Of a stretch of DNA of 64,000 nucleotides, positions 44,481 through 52,661 are shown piece by piece (the first letter of the stretch is position 1; every line of letters starts with the position of its first letter). The DNA comes from Mycobacterium europaeum (lineage in GTDB: Bacteria; Actinomycetota; Actinomycetes; Mycobacteriales; Mycobacteriaceae), in NCBI RefSeq assembly GCF_002102155.1, contig NZ_LQOU01000004.1, positions 1 through 64,000 of the forward strand. Direction: 5' to 3'. Both the position numbers and the translations under genes were made by a program. The notes under the pieces are model-generated. The model was not told where the DNA came from, ran no database searches, and saw only the letters and a program-made list of their open reading frames with translations.

Positions 44481-45406
44481 CGCGCTCCCGCCCTTTCCGT
44501 TGACCTTTCCGCTTGGGCACGCGCCCGCTCGCGGGCGTCCTTCGCCACCGGCGAGTACTCGAGATAGTCGACGGCCATCTGGGTGGAACCTTCGTCGTTC
44601 GGGTGGTGGCTGGGCCGCAGATACCGGACCGGCGTCGTGACCATCAGCTTCCACGGGCCCGGCAACCGGTACTCGCGGGCGGCCGACAGCCAGTCCCGCC
44701 AACGCCACTTTTGGTCGATGGTCGGGTCTTGGGCCATCAGGTAGCGCGCCCCCGCGACCCACCAGGCGATGAACAGCGGCGTGGTGAAGAACATCGAGAA
44801 CGCCCTGATCCAGTAGTTGCCGCTGACGTGCTGGAAGACGTCGTAGACCAGCGCGCGGTGCTCGACCTCCTCGGCCCCGTGCCAGCGCAGCAGATCGAGC
44901 ATCATGGGGTCGGCCTTCGCGTAGTCCAGGCCCCGGTTCGTCAGCACCCACTGGCCCAACATGGCGGTGTAATGCTCCAGCGCGGCCACATCGGCCAGCC
45001 GGCGATACAGCCACCACCGCTTCATGGCCGGCGGAAACCACTTGGGCGGGTCGCCCAGCGTCATCGACAACAGCCTCCCGAGCCGATCGGTGTACGGCTT
45101 GGTGTCAATGCCCTGTTCGGCCAGGTGGTCCAGCACGATCTGGTGCGCCCAGGCGTGCCAGGACTCCTGCTGGATGAACGGCTTGATGGCCGCCTCCAAC
45201 TCGGGGTCATCGACCAGCGACGACGCCTCGAGTACGGCCTTGATGAAGTGCCGCTCTCCTTCGGGCAGTAACAGGTGCAGGACGTTGATCATGTGGGTCG
45301 AGAACGGGTCGTCAGGCACCCAGTGCAGCGGCGTTTCCGACCAGTCGAACCGGACCATCCGGCGGTACTGGGGATGTCCCTCGTGGTGAAGTTGGACCTC
45401 GGGCAT
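44477..45406 (-). CDS. PF10118-type 'metal-dependent hydrolase', probable diiron-carboxylate protein
   Basis: 309 residues from ATG 45406, with GGGAGGAG 6 bases upstream. Annotation pipelines call this family a metal-dependent hydrolase. Its helices carry the ligand set of class I diiron-carboxylate proteins: Glu51, Glu81-x-x-His84, Glu144 and Glu180-x-x-His183, with spacings of 30 and 36 residues, as in stearoyl-ACP desaturase and ribonucleotide reductase R2. Aromatic residues follow (WWLYRRL, NYWIRAFSMFF). The gene is coupled to a ferredoxin and followed by a ferredoxin reductase. The simplest reading is an oxygenase or desaturase with its own electron supply. The substrate is unknown; aromatic and hydrophobic stretches (199-224) suggest membrane contact. 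Confidence 0.85.
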   Translation of the reverse strand: MPEVQLHHEGHPQYRRMVRFDWSETPLHWVPDDPFSTHMINVLHLLLPEGERHFIKAVLEASSLVDDPELEAAIKPFIQQESWHAWAHQIVLDHLAEQGIDTKPYTDRLGRLLSMTLGDPPKWFPPAMKRWWLYRRLADVAALEHYTAMLGQWVLTNRGLDYAKADPMMLDLLRWHGAEEVEHRALVYDVFQHVSGNYWIRAFSMFFTTPLFIAWWVAGARYLMAQDPTIDQKWRWRDWLSAAREYRLPGPWKLMVTTPVRYLRPSHHPNDEGSTQMAVDYLEYSPVAKDARERARAQAERSTERAGAR

Positions 45407-45647
45407 TGAAAGCTCCTCCCGCCGACAAGAACGCGGGCATCGATTTTCTGCGAACAATCGTTCACCGGGCCGCGTACCCACATGGGTCGCCTGTTATGCG
45501 TACCGGCGGTACGAGGTTTTGAGTTCAACGCCGCTCGCCGCCGGCGCTTCAGCCATTGACTCGACACGATGAACCGTAGAAACCGATTTGATATCGACTG
45601 CTACGCGCCACTTATGTTGACAAAAGTCACAAATTTAACATCACGCG

Positions 45648-46469
45648 ATGCAGGATTTGTCGGAGAATGTGCGGCCGCCGCGCCCCATTCCCCGGCGGGA
45701 CTTATTGCGGTACGCCATCGCCATGCCCGCACTACCAGGGTTGTATGCGGCATCGACCGGTGTCGCCATCCCGACGGCGACGGCCATCCCTACCGGGGCT
45801 GGCGCGACCCCCAAACTGATCGACTTCGCCATGCGCCAAATTCCAGCGGAGCGCATTCGAGCCGCGGGTTACTCCGGGGTCATCAATTACGTCTCGCTCT
45901 CGCGTCCCGGCTCGTCCATGGGCGCCAAGCCGATCACGCGGCCTTATGCCGAGCAGCTGACCGCTGCCGGGCTGATAATCGTCAGCAATTACCAATACGG
46001 CAAGCCGGGCGGGACGGCACCGTCGGACTTCAGGCGCGGTTTCGAGGGCGGCGTTGCCGATGCTCGCACCGCGTGGGAGCTGCATACCGCGGCGGGCGGC
46101 GGTCAGAGCGCCCCGATTTTCTTCAGCGTCGACGAGGACATCGACCGCGGCACCTGGAACAACCTGGCACTCAAGTGGTTTCGCGGAATCAATTCGGTGC
46201 TGGGAGTGCAGCGCACCGGCGTCTACGGCGGGATCGACGTGTGCCGATGGGCCGCCGCCGACGGCGTGATCGGCAATTCACGCACCCCCGGCCACCGGTG
46301 GGCCTGGCAAACCAAGGCGTGGTCCGGCGGCAAGGTCGACCCTGCCGCCGTGCTCTACCAACGCGTGGTGAGCACGGCGTCGAATCCGGGTCCGGTGGTC
46401 GGGGGACTCGAAGTCGACGTCAGCGACGTCCTTGCCGGCGATTGCGGCCAGTGGAACTTGCATCGGTGA
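45648..46469 (+). CDS. Tat-exported DUF1906 (glycoside-hydrolase-like, Rv2525c-type) protein
   Basis: 273 residues. A twin-arginine signal (PRRDLLRYAIAMPALPGL) precedes a domain of about 220 residues with the DUF1906 pattern: LIDFAMRQIPAERIRAAGYSGVINYVS, IVSNYQYG, IFFSVDEDID and TGVYGGIDVCRWA. The fold is a TIM barrel related to glycoside hydrolases family 25. M. tuberculosis Rv2525c, its homologue, is a Tat substrate linked to cell-wall homeostasis. No ribosome binding site is visible before ATG 45648, and an AT-rich stretch with TTGACA at 45617 lies just upstream, so a leaderless message is possible. Confidence 0.9.
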   Translation: MQDLSENVRPPRPIPRRDLLRYAIAMPALPGLYAASTGVAIPTATAIPTGAGATPKLIDFAMRQIPAERIRAAGYSGVINYVSLSRPGSSMGAKPITRPYAEQLTAAGLIIVSNYQYGKPGGTAPSDFRRGFEGGVADARTAWELHTAAGGGQSAPIFFSVDEDIDRGTWNNLALKWFRGINSVLGVQRTGVYGGIDVCRWAAADGVIGNSRTPGHRWAWQTKAWSGGKVDPAAVLYQRVVSTASNPGPVVGGLEVDVSDVLAGDCGQWNLHR

Positions 46470-46730
46470 GCCGGGTGCCGCCGCCGAATATCCGGTGGAG
46501 CTCAGGGTGCACCGAGCTGAAGGAGCTGGCCGAAGCCGGCGCCCAGCACTACCGAAGTGCCGCTCGACGGCTCAAAGATGCGCGAGCTCGCAGCTGGGTC
46601 GGACCAGGCTACCGAGGTCAACGAGTTTATCGCCAACCTCCGCCATCGATACCACCGTCGGCCTCGACTCCAACTGGAGTTCGATCGCGCGGGCGGCGGA
46701 TGCGGAGCGGATGAAATCCAAGCTGTGATC
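46470..46730 (+). pseudogene. Frameshifted C-terminal remnant of an unknown protein
   Basis: Two reading frames each carry part of a plausible protein. One gives MRELAAGSDQATEVNEFIAN then LRHRY (about 46578-46650). The next frame continues as DTTVGLDSNWSSIARAADAE then RMKSKL, ending at 46728. Joined with one frameshift near 46650 they make a sensible helical C-terminus; separately neither has a good start. The parent family is not recognised. Confidence 0.35.
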
Positions 46731-47083
46731 CGTGGGCACCGCCGGCATGACTAGACATGATGGAAGCCCTTGCGTGATGTAGCCGCAGCAATTCCTGCAT
46801 CTGCGGCTCAAACGCATCCATTTCGAACCCACGAGCCGGCCTTATCTCGCCGACTTGATTGTTGCTTCGCGTCGAACCCATCGACTGACATACCTCCCCC
46901 GCCCGTGACGGTCTCTCCCGCGCAGCGCCGAGGTCCATCGGCCCTTGAACGGGCGTTGTCCCGTGGTGTAGGGGTTAAGAAGGCGAGATTCGGACCTATG
47001 CACAGCACAGTTCCGATACGGCGAAGATCGAGCGTCGACAGCGCGTACAAGTCCGAGAACGGCTCGCGAGGAGGAGGGAGCGA
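46731..47083. other. Non-coding interval with one hairpin
   Basis: I see no gene here. A perfect 8-bp inverted repeat, AGCCGCAG (46781-46788) and CTGCGGCT (46801-46808), has a 12-base loop. A stretch near 46965 resembles a tRNA D-arm but no tRNA can be folded around it. The last 15 bases carry the ribosome site of the next gene. Confidence 0.5.
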
Positions 47084-47506
47084 TTGATCGGCAAGGAGCA
47101 TGCCGACACGCACGGTGGGCTCGATCGCCGGGCTGCCGAGCTCGATGAGCGCGAAAAGGCTCTCGTGCAGCGCGAGGCCGACCTACTAAGACGCGAGTGG
47201 CTCGTTGACGAGCGAGACCGGATCGCTGACGAGCGAGACCGGATCGCTGACGAGCGAGACCGGGTCGCTGACGAGCGAGACCGGGTCGCTGGCGACCGAG
47301 AGCAGAGTGCAGACACACGAGAGCGGATCGCTGATGAGCGAGAGGGCACGGCTGCGGAGCGCGAACGCGAGCGACTCCGCCGCGCGGCCGACCACGTGGA
47401 CTCCTTGGCAGCCGGTGGCCGACGGGAACGCGCTGAGTACTTGCGCGAGCAAGCCGAAATCTCGCGTGAGATGGCCGCAACCAAACGACTTCCCGCCGAA
47501 GAGTGA
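47084..47506 (+). CDS. Coiled-coil protein with DERDR heptad repeats
   Basis: 140 residues from TTG 47084, which is preceded by GAGGAGG. Almost entirely charged helix; residues about 42-69 are four exact seven-residue units DERDRIA or DERDRVA, followed by degenerate copies. A perfect heptad repeat of this kind predicts a long, rigid coiled coil (or single alpha helix). There is no membrane segment. The unit count is encoded by 21-bp tandem repeats and so could vary between strains. It is convergent with the GAF kinase gene, 51 bp apart. Function unknown. Confidence 0.7.
   Translation: MIGKEHADTHGGLDRRAAELDEREKALVQREADLLRREWLVDERDRIADERDRIADERDRVADERDRVAGDREQSADTRERIADEREGTAAERERERLRRAADHVDSLAAGGRRERAEYLREQAEISREMAATKRLPAEE
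47207..47290 (+). repeat. 21-bp tandem repeat, four copies
   Basis: Four head-to-tail copies (47207, 47228, 47249, 47270) of a unit reading GACGAGCGAGACCGGATCGCT, with one A/G change in the last two copies; a fifth, diverged unit follows from 47291. The period is seven codons, so changes in copy number keep the coiled-coil frame. Unusually uniform at the DNA level, which points to recent expansion. Confidence 0.9.
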
Positions 47507-47557
47507 CTCTCCCCGGAGGAAGAGCATGGTCGAAATCGCGACCAGCATCCAGGCTGT

Positions 47558-48751
47558 CTAAAACGTGGCCACCGCTGTCGTATTGAGGTATGGGTCCTGC
47601 AGTGGTATGCGCCAGCAGACGTGGATGCCGCCGTCCGGTGGGCCAGTGATCGTGCAGTGACCGCCGAGGTCTTCGGCGCATTGGGCAATATTGGCCAGGC
47701 CAATTCGGCGCTGGTCGTCCGAGGGGATTCCGCGTCCGTCACCAGTGATCTCGATGAGTAGTTCGTCGGTGACAGTCACCTCGACGGTGATGTTTGCGGT
47801 CCCTGACTGTAACACCGCGTTGCTGAGCACTTCGACGACAACGACTTCGGCGTGCTCGGCCTGTTCATCGCTCACGACGGTCATCGGCCCAGCCATGCTC
47901 AGCGTGGTGACCTCGCCGTGGTCGTCACTGAGGTGCGCGACCGCGTCCTGGATGCGCTGGGCGAAACTGCGCCGCCTGGCCGGGGGATGTTGCAGTTTGA
48001 AGACGGAGCGGCGGATGTCGTCGATGACGGTGTCCAATTCGTCCACGGATTGGGTCACCCGCGCCGCCAGCTGTGGTGAACGCAGGCTTGCGGTGACGCC
48101 TTGCAGGTCCATGCCAATGACGAAGAGGCGCTGGATGACTTGGTCGTTCAGATCGTGGACGATGCGTTCCCGATCAGCCAGGACGGCCTGTTCACTGGCG
48201 TGTCGTCGCGCGGTAGCTAGGGTCAGGGCGATCGCGGCGTGGTCGGCGAAGGCGCAGACCAGGTCAAAATACTCGTCGTCGAAAGGTGGTGCACCGGCGT
48301 TACGGGCCACCATCATCACACCCAGTGCCTGTTGTCCGGATCTCAGCAACATCACGATTGCGGGTCGCTTACCGACGTCGGTGGACGCCTGGATTGGGTG
48401 GCGAAAGGTATCGGTGATCAGGGGTTCGCCAGACCGAAACACCTCACCGGCGGTGGAACCTTTGATCGGAACCTCTTGTCCGAGAAGCCCATTGGCGTGC
48501 AAGCCGATTGCTGCTGCGGACACGACCAGCTGGTCCACGTCACCGCTGGGTTGATCGGGGTCAGTCGGAACGAGCACGATCGCCTGCTCGGCATCGGTCA
48601 GCTCTGCGGCACGTTCGACAATCAGCTGCAGCGGCTGCAAACGAAGATCAGCGTCCGACAAGAGAGCGGCAGTAATTTCGCGGCTGGCGCTAGCACACCG
48701 AGCCGACGGGCGGACCCGGTGAAACAGAATGCCATGATCATTCTGATCCAC
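47558..48751 (-). CDS. GAF-domain sensor kinase of DevS/DosT type with Asn in place of the phospho-acceptor His
   Basis: 397 residues from GTG 48751, with GGGAGG 8 bases upstream. One GAF domain (about 45-180), then a HisKA_3 dimerisation helix and an ATPase domain. The HisKA_3 motif, ELHD in active enzymes, reads DLND at 200-203, so the phospho-accepting His is Asn202; the nearby His199 is offset by three residues. The N box (Asn311, LSNAVLQSG) is kept, but G1 is GDGRG instead of DNGRG. Spacing and the VIQRLF segment match DevS and DosT of M. tuberculosis. There is no response regulator beside it. It may be a kinase-dead sensor or regulatory partner of another kinase. Confidence 0.85.
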   Translation of the reverse strand: MDQNDHGILFHRVRPSARCASASREITAALLSDADLRLQPLQLIVERAAELTDAEQAIVLVPTDPDQPSGDVDQLVVSAAAIGLHANGLLGQEVPIKGSTAGEVFRSGEPLITDTFRHPIQASTDVGKRPAIVMLLRSGQQALGVMMVARNAGAPPFDDEYFDLVCAFADHAAIALTLATARRHASEQAVLADRERIVHDLNDQVIQRLFVIGMDLQGVTASLRSPQLAARVTQSVDELDTVIDDIRRSVFKLQHPPARRRSFAQRIQDAVAHLSDDHGEVTTLSMAGPMTVVSDEQAEHAEVVVVEVLSNAVLQSGTANITVEVTVTDELLIEITGDGRGIPSDDQRRIGLANIAQCAEDLGGHCTITGPPDGGIHVCWRIPLQDPYLNTTAVATF

Positions 48752-50199
48752 TATATTGGCCTCCCGCCACACGATGCGTTACCGATAAGCGGTGGCCAGC
48801 CGTTACAGCGTGGTGATTAACGAACGCCACCAGCACTGCGGGCTCAGAAGGATAGTCACAGCTAGATCTGCGTGCCCCCAGACCATCGGAGCCCGATACT
48901 CCCATGCCCCGGTCGACACGGACATCCCAGACAATACACGTATTACGTGGGTGAAGGAACAATTCACCAGGTGGAAGATCAACTAGGCTGCTAATGAATT
49001 CCCGATGCAGTTGATTATCCGATTGTTTACTCGGAGGTCATCGGCGATCACAGCGGCCCTATTAGGGTGAGGCAACGCCTCAGCCGTGAGCTCAGACCCT
49101 TAGGCCGACAATGCTATTGGTTGACGCGGGAACACGGCGGTTAGAACTCGAACGCTGCGATGCTGTGGTTGCCCACGCAGCGCAGGCCACCTGGCGTCAG
49201 CTGGTAGCTGGCAATCCGATAGTGGTTCGTCGCCCGGAATAACGGGTACATTAGGGCGATCCGGTTAGGGCGGCGGCGACGACTTGGGTCCGCGCCGTGT
49301 GCTGCCATCGAGTCACAGTGACCGGATTGAACCTTGCACCTCATCGCACCCGGTGCCACAAACGAAAGGGTGGATGAGTAGTGCACGAGCACGCAATTAG
49401 TCGCATCACTACGCGGGAAGATCTCAATGAGTTGTTCCGACGCTGCGAAGAACAACGCGTGTGGTCACACGAGCTTTGCGTCCAAACCAAACGGTTGAGC
49501 CTACAAAGCAAAGCAGCCCGGGTGGACCGCGAAAACGACCGCCCTGGGGACTTGCGACCCGCCTAGACAGATGCCGGGCACCGTCGCAACGTCCGGCATC
49601 GGCGCAGCGGACGAATCAACACGTCCATTCGTGGCTGTTCGCGCGGCGGTACGGGCCACGCAGCCGTTCGCGCTCGATGGTGGTGTCGTGCCGGCGCGGC
49701 GCTGTTGTTGTCAACGAGCGAGTCAGGGTGCCGGGTGGCTGATCGCGTGCTGGCCACCGCAGCTGTCGGCATGGGCGGCTGTGACGGTGACAGTAGTCCG
49801 CGGACGGGGCGAGCTGGTGCCACTCGGGCAGTTCGGCGCTGCCGATCGGCCGACGTCGGTTTCCCTGGCCCTTTGAGTCGCAGGAAAACTGTGGAAGTCC
49901 GGGGAGTTTCGGATACTCGGTATCAGGTGGTCGCGCCGATCAATCCTTTCAGCCCGACAAGGCTTCTTTGGCCGCAGTCCCCCGGCCCACGTCACGCGCA
50001 CAACCCTGCGAAGCGCGGAAGTTGGCGATATCCGAGCTGCGAGTCCAGCCGGGAGCCCGCAATCACGGCGAAAGGCCCTCCGAATTCTCATGCCCGAGCC
50101 AAACTTCCAGACGAGTTGCCATATTCTCTAATGTTGTACATCGCGCGGTCCATGCAGCACATCCGTCATACCGACAGCACGGGGACTTACTTGAGCCCG
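48752..50199. other. Gene-poor interval of 1.4 kb
   Basis: Apart from the possible small gene at 49381 I support no coding region. Frames of 60 to 170 codons exist but lack ribosome sites and codon bias. A short frame at 49111-49242 (43 residues) has protein-like composition but weak codon bias. Base composition looks less GC-rich than in neighbouring genes. A GTCAC-A-GTGAC palindrome lies near 49311-49321. This looks like decayed DNA or an insertion scar. Confidence 0.5.
49381..49566 (+). CDS. Possible small hydrophilic protein
   Basis: 61 residues from GTG 49381: HEHAISRITTREDLNELFRR, then CEEQRVWSHELC, ending with charged residues. The mix of charged and helical residues resembles real small mycobacterial proteins rather than a random frame, and two Cys are 12 residues apart. 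Only a loose purine-rich site lies upstream. Not recognised; reported as possible only. Confidence 0.35.
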   Translation: MHEHAISRITTREDLNELFRRCEEQRVWSHELCVQTKRLSLQSKAARVDRENDRPGDLRPA

Positions 50200-51708
50200 T
50201 CAATAGGGCTGGCCGCGTGAACGATTCGCGGGGTGTGACGTCATCTCTGTGACGACGGAACGGCCTTGCCCGCGAGGAGATTCCTGTGCGGCCGCCACCA
50301 GAATGCTGACAGAGTGCATGATCCCGGTCGCGATATCATCGATTGCAGGCACATTGTCCGGGCACGCACACACGCTCACATCCAGCTCGTCACCACGGGA
50401 CGTCAGCGCGATGCTCAACCCACTTTCCTCGACTAGGGGCGCCACGCTATGCATGCCGACGACCTTGGCGCCGGCACAGTACGCCGGCACCGGCTCACCG
50501 GCGATGTGGGAGACACTGCCATGACAGATCGGCTTGAGCTGGCGCCGCAGGCCTGATCGAGTGTAGAGCCGCATGCCCACGCGAGCTACGGTCGGCGGGG
50601 TAAGCGAAGCCATTGTCTCCAAATCAATTGCGGGAGAGATACTTTTGCGACGGTGGCTTCGGATGGCGTTCAGTCTTTCGGTGGCGGTATGGAGGTTGGC
50701 GAGGACCTGCACAGGGTCATCGAGGTGTACCGGGATGCGAAGCCGCCCCATAGTCAACGCCCTGCCAACCCTAGGGGGATCCGTAGCTGGCAACTCGAAC
50801 GGCATCCGCATCAGCAGCGGACCGCCGGGCACCTTGTCGTGCCGTTGCAGCCAGGCGCGCAATGACAGTGTGCAGGCAGCTAGAACAACATTGGTGATGC
50901 TGCCCCCGAATGCGTTGCTGACCGTCTCCACGTCTGCCAGCGAGATCGAGGCCAAGGCCACCGCACGCCGCTTGGTCAGCGGCGCATTGAACACTGTGTG
51001 CGGCACCGGCCCACTCGTCGACGACGCCACCGGGGCCCTTGGGGCGCCTCCGCGCGCGCGGAGCAGCCGACCGCTTACGGCTTGCAGCACACCAGATACC
51101 GTCTCGGCGAGCAGCCACATTCCGGCGACATGGTTTTCGACGATCTCGGTCATCACATCGGTGACGAGGTCGCCGACGGAGGGCGCCGAGCCTAAGCTCG
51201 GCTCGGTCGGCAGATTGTTGGCCGGGTCGGCATGCGGTCCGGTGGTCAGCAGCCGCGGCCACAAGGACGCCGCACCTGCGGCCCCGTCGTTCAGTGCAGT
51301 CGACATCTTCACCGCCAACGCCCACCGGCCGCCCGCCAGTCCGTCGATACTCCACGCTTCCCACAGCCGGCTACGCCAATCCTGTCGCCCGGTACTCAAC
51401 TCCGCGATGAGATCGGCGAACTCCCGCCTACCGCCCGGAGCGCGAACCGTTGCGCAATGAATTTGCGGAGAAGGGTCATAGTCATCAATCTCGGCCCACA
51501 CGGGCTGCCCCACACCCAGCGGCTTGGTCACCAGTCGGCTGCGAAATCGCGCCAGCTGCGGCAGCGACGCGGCCACCAGTTGGTGTAGCCGCTGGTGGCT
51601 GAGCTGATCGGACCCGCCGAGGATGACCAGCGCAACCGTGTGCGCCGGCACTTTCGAGCTCTGTGTGTGTAGCGACAGCGCATCGGCCCCCGACAATCGC
51701 ACGACCAT
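50200..51708 (-). CDS. WS/DGAT (Tgs-like) acyltransferase with altered active site
   Basis: 502 residues from ATG 51708, AAGGGG upstream. The family pattern is clear: RLSGADAL at the start, RLVTKPLGVGQPVW, RSRLWEAWSIDGLAGGRWAL, and near the C-terminus the family's closing strands (VEESGLSIALTSRGDELDVSVCAC). Triacylglycerol synthases of this family use HHxxxDG; here residues 136-142 read STALNDG, so both His are replaced while Asp-Gly stays. It should therefore not work by the usual mechanism. It is probably transcribed with the small gene at 51828, 119 bp upstream. It could be a decayed enzyme or a lipid-binding protein. Confidence 0.88.
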   Translation of the reverse strand: MVVRLSGADALSLHTQSSKVPAHTVALVILGGSDQLSHQRLHQLVAASLPQLARFRSRLVTKPLGVGQPVWAEIDDYDPSPQIHCATVRAPGGRREFADLIAELSTGRQDWRSRLWEAWSIDGLAGGRWALAVKMSTALNDGAAGAASLWPRLLTTGPHADPANNLPTEPSLGSAPSVGDLVTDVMTEIVENHVAGMWLLAETVSGVLQAVSGRLLRARGGAPRAPVASSTSGPVPHTVFNAPLTKRRAVALASISLADVETVSNAFGGSITNVVLAACTLSLRAWLQRHDKVPGGPLLMRMPFELPATDPPRVGRALTMGRLRIPVHLDDPVQVLANLHTATERLNAIRSHRRKSISPAIDLETMASLTPPTVARVGMRLYTRSGLRRQLKPICHGSVSHIAGEPVPAYCAGAKVVGMHSVAPLVEESGLSIALTSRGDELDVSVCACPDNVPAIDDIATGIMHSVSILVAAAQESPRGQGRSVVTEMTSHPANRSRGQPY

Positions 51709-51827
51709 CAACGCACCCCTTCTTGCAACGAAACCTCTTGAGCCACAACCTCTACCAACACGGGCCAACGGTGATGCGAACAGAATCACTCCACCCAGCG
51801 GTGCCTTCTTCGTCGGTGACGAGTTGT

Positions 51828-52070
51828 TTACTTCACTTGCGCCAGTTGATTCAATTCGATGAGTTGGTTCTCGAGTTCGACCACGGCATGTGCGACGACG
51901 CTGGACGCCAAGGCGTCCCGCGCAGCCGCGGTAGTCGGGCCGGGGGTTGTCGAATTGTCAATGTCCGCGAGTCGCCGAAGCATGCGTCGCGAAACTGCTG
52001 CCTCGGCGGGGATGTCGTCGAAACCGAAGTCGCTGAAGGCTTTGAACACTGGATCGCCGCCACTTGTCAT
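51828..52070 (-). CDS. Small hypothetical protein upstream of the WS/DGAT gene
   Basis: 80 residues from ATG 52070. Acidic N-terminus (GGDPVFKAFSDFGFDDIP), a helical middle (SRRMLRRLADID) and a C-terminal helix (VVAHAVVELENQLIELNQLA) that may pair as a coiled coil. The frame is open further upstream, but only into the shadow of the pseudogene. Not recognised. Same strand as and 119 bp before the Tgs-like gene. Confidence 0.55.
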   Translation of the reverse strand: MTSGGDPVFKAFSDFGFDDIPAEAAVSRRMLRRLADIDNSTTPGPTTAAARDALASSVVAHAVVELENQLIELNQLAQVK

Positions 52071-52236
52071 AGTCGCGTTGTCCCTAAGCCAGGGCGCGAT
52101 GGAGGCGCGATGGCCGCAGAGCGAAGACGACCGGAAGACCTGCCCCAGGGTCGAGGATCGATCCCGACCATCGGCTGTTTCGCCCCGCATTGCGAATCCC
52201 AGCGCTCCCGCGCGGAGTCCCTCTTTGTGCGGCTTT

Positions 52237-52569
52237 CCCGGTCTTTCACGCTGATCATGAGCAGGCTATCGACGTTTGACGCGTCGCCCGGTGCTGCGGC
52301 TGCCATCACAATCCCGTGCGCTTGATCAGGGTCGCTGTGATATGGGACAACCAGCAAGACAAGCTTATTGCCTTTGGAAGCGCGCCCAGGCGGATCGACA
52401 GAACCGCGATCAGACCTGGCAGCTCCGTCATCAGGTCATCACTGCGCGGCCACCATGCACCATCCACATAACCGCTGGCATGCGCCGTGGGTTTCAACCG
52501 AAACCGCGGCGTATGGACGCCCCGGGTGGCGTCCCACCTCGAGCTGTCGCCAGCTTGCCCTCGCGTCAT
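52237..52569 (-). pseudogene. DUF5994 gene with an internal deletion
   Basis: The first part from ATG 52569 reads TPRFRLKPTAHASGYVDGAW and continues to SIRLGALPK, nearly the same as the intact copy at 54209. At about 52370 the next ~49 codons (VIYNINEWAK onward in the intact copy) are missing. The C-terminal part continues in another frame as NKLVLLVVPYHSDPDQAHGIVMA to about KDRESR. The protein is thus broken by a deletion plus frameshift. Its frame then runs on past the expected stop. Confidence 0.8.
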
Positions 52570-52661
52570 CGCGACGCTCCCGCCTTGACCGCGATACTGG
52601 CCAATTATTCGAATCGGCGACGACATGACCCAGAACGATCACAAACGGAATACCGTCGATG
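52567..52661 (-). repeat. Duplicated upstream segment, copy A (inverted relative to copy B)
   Basis: Read on the minus strand from 52661, this 95-base segment ends in the start codon of the broken DUF5994 gene. It aligns with 54116-54211 on the plus strand with one single-base gap. The last 60 bases are very similar; for example CATGTCGTCGCCGAT and GTATCGCGGTCAAG are shared. Confidence 0.75.

Noticed and set aside
45617-45641. TTGACA and TAACAT as a promoter for the Tat-exported protein gene
   Set aside because: The gap is 13 bases, shorter than the usual 16-18, so it is mentioned only as a hint of a leaderless message.
46955-47035. tRNA-like stretch (GTGGTGTAGGGGTTA)
   Set aside because: Only a D-arm-like string is present; no matching acceptor stem, anticodon arm or T-arm can be assembled.
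49111-49242. 43-codon plus-strand frame with protein-like composition
   Set aside because: Third-position GC is low for this genome and there is no ribosome site.
49705-50220. 171-codon plus-strand frame
   Set aside because: No recognisable domain or ribosome site; composition Arg/Ser/Pro-rich as expected for a chance frame.
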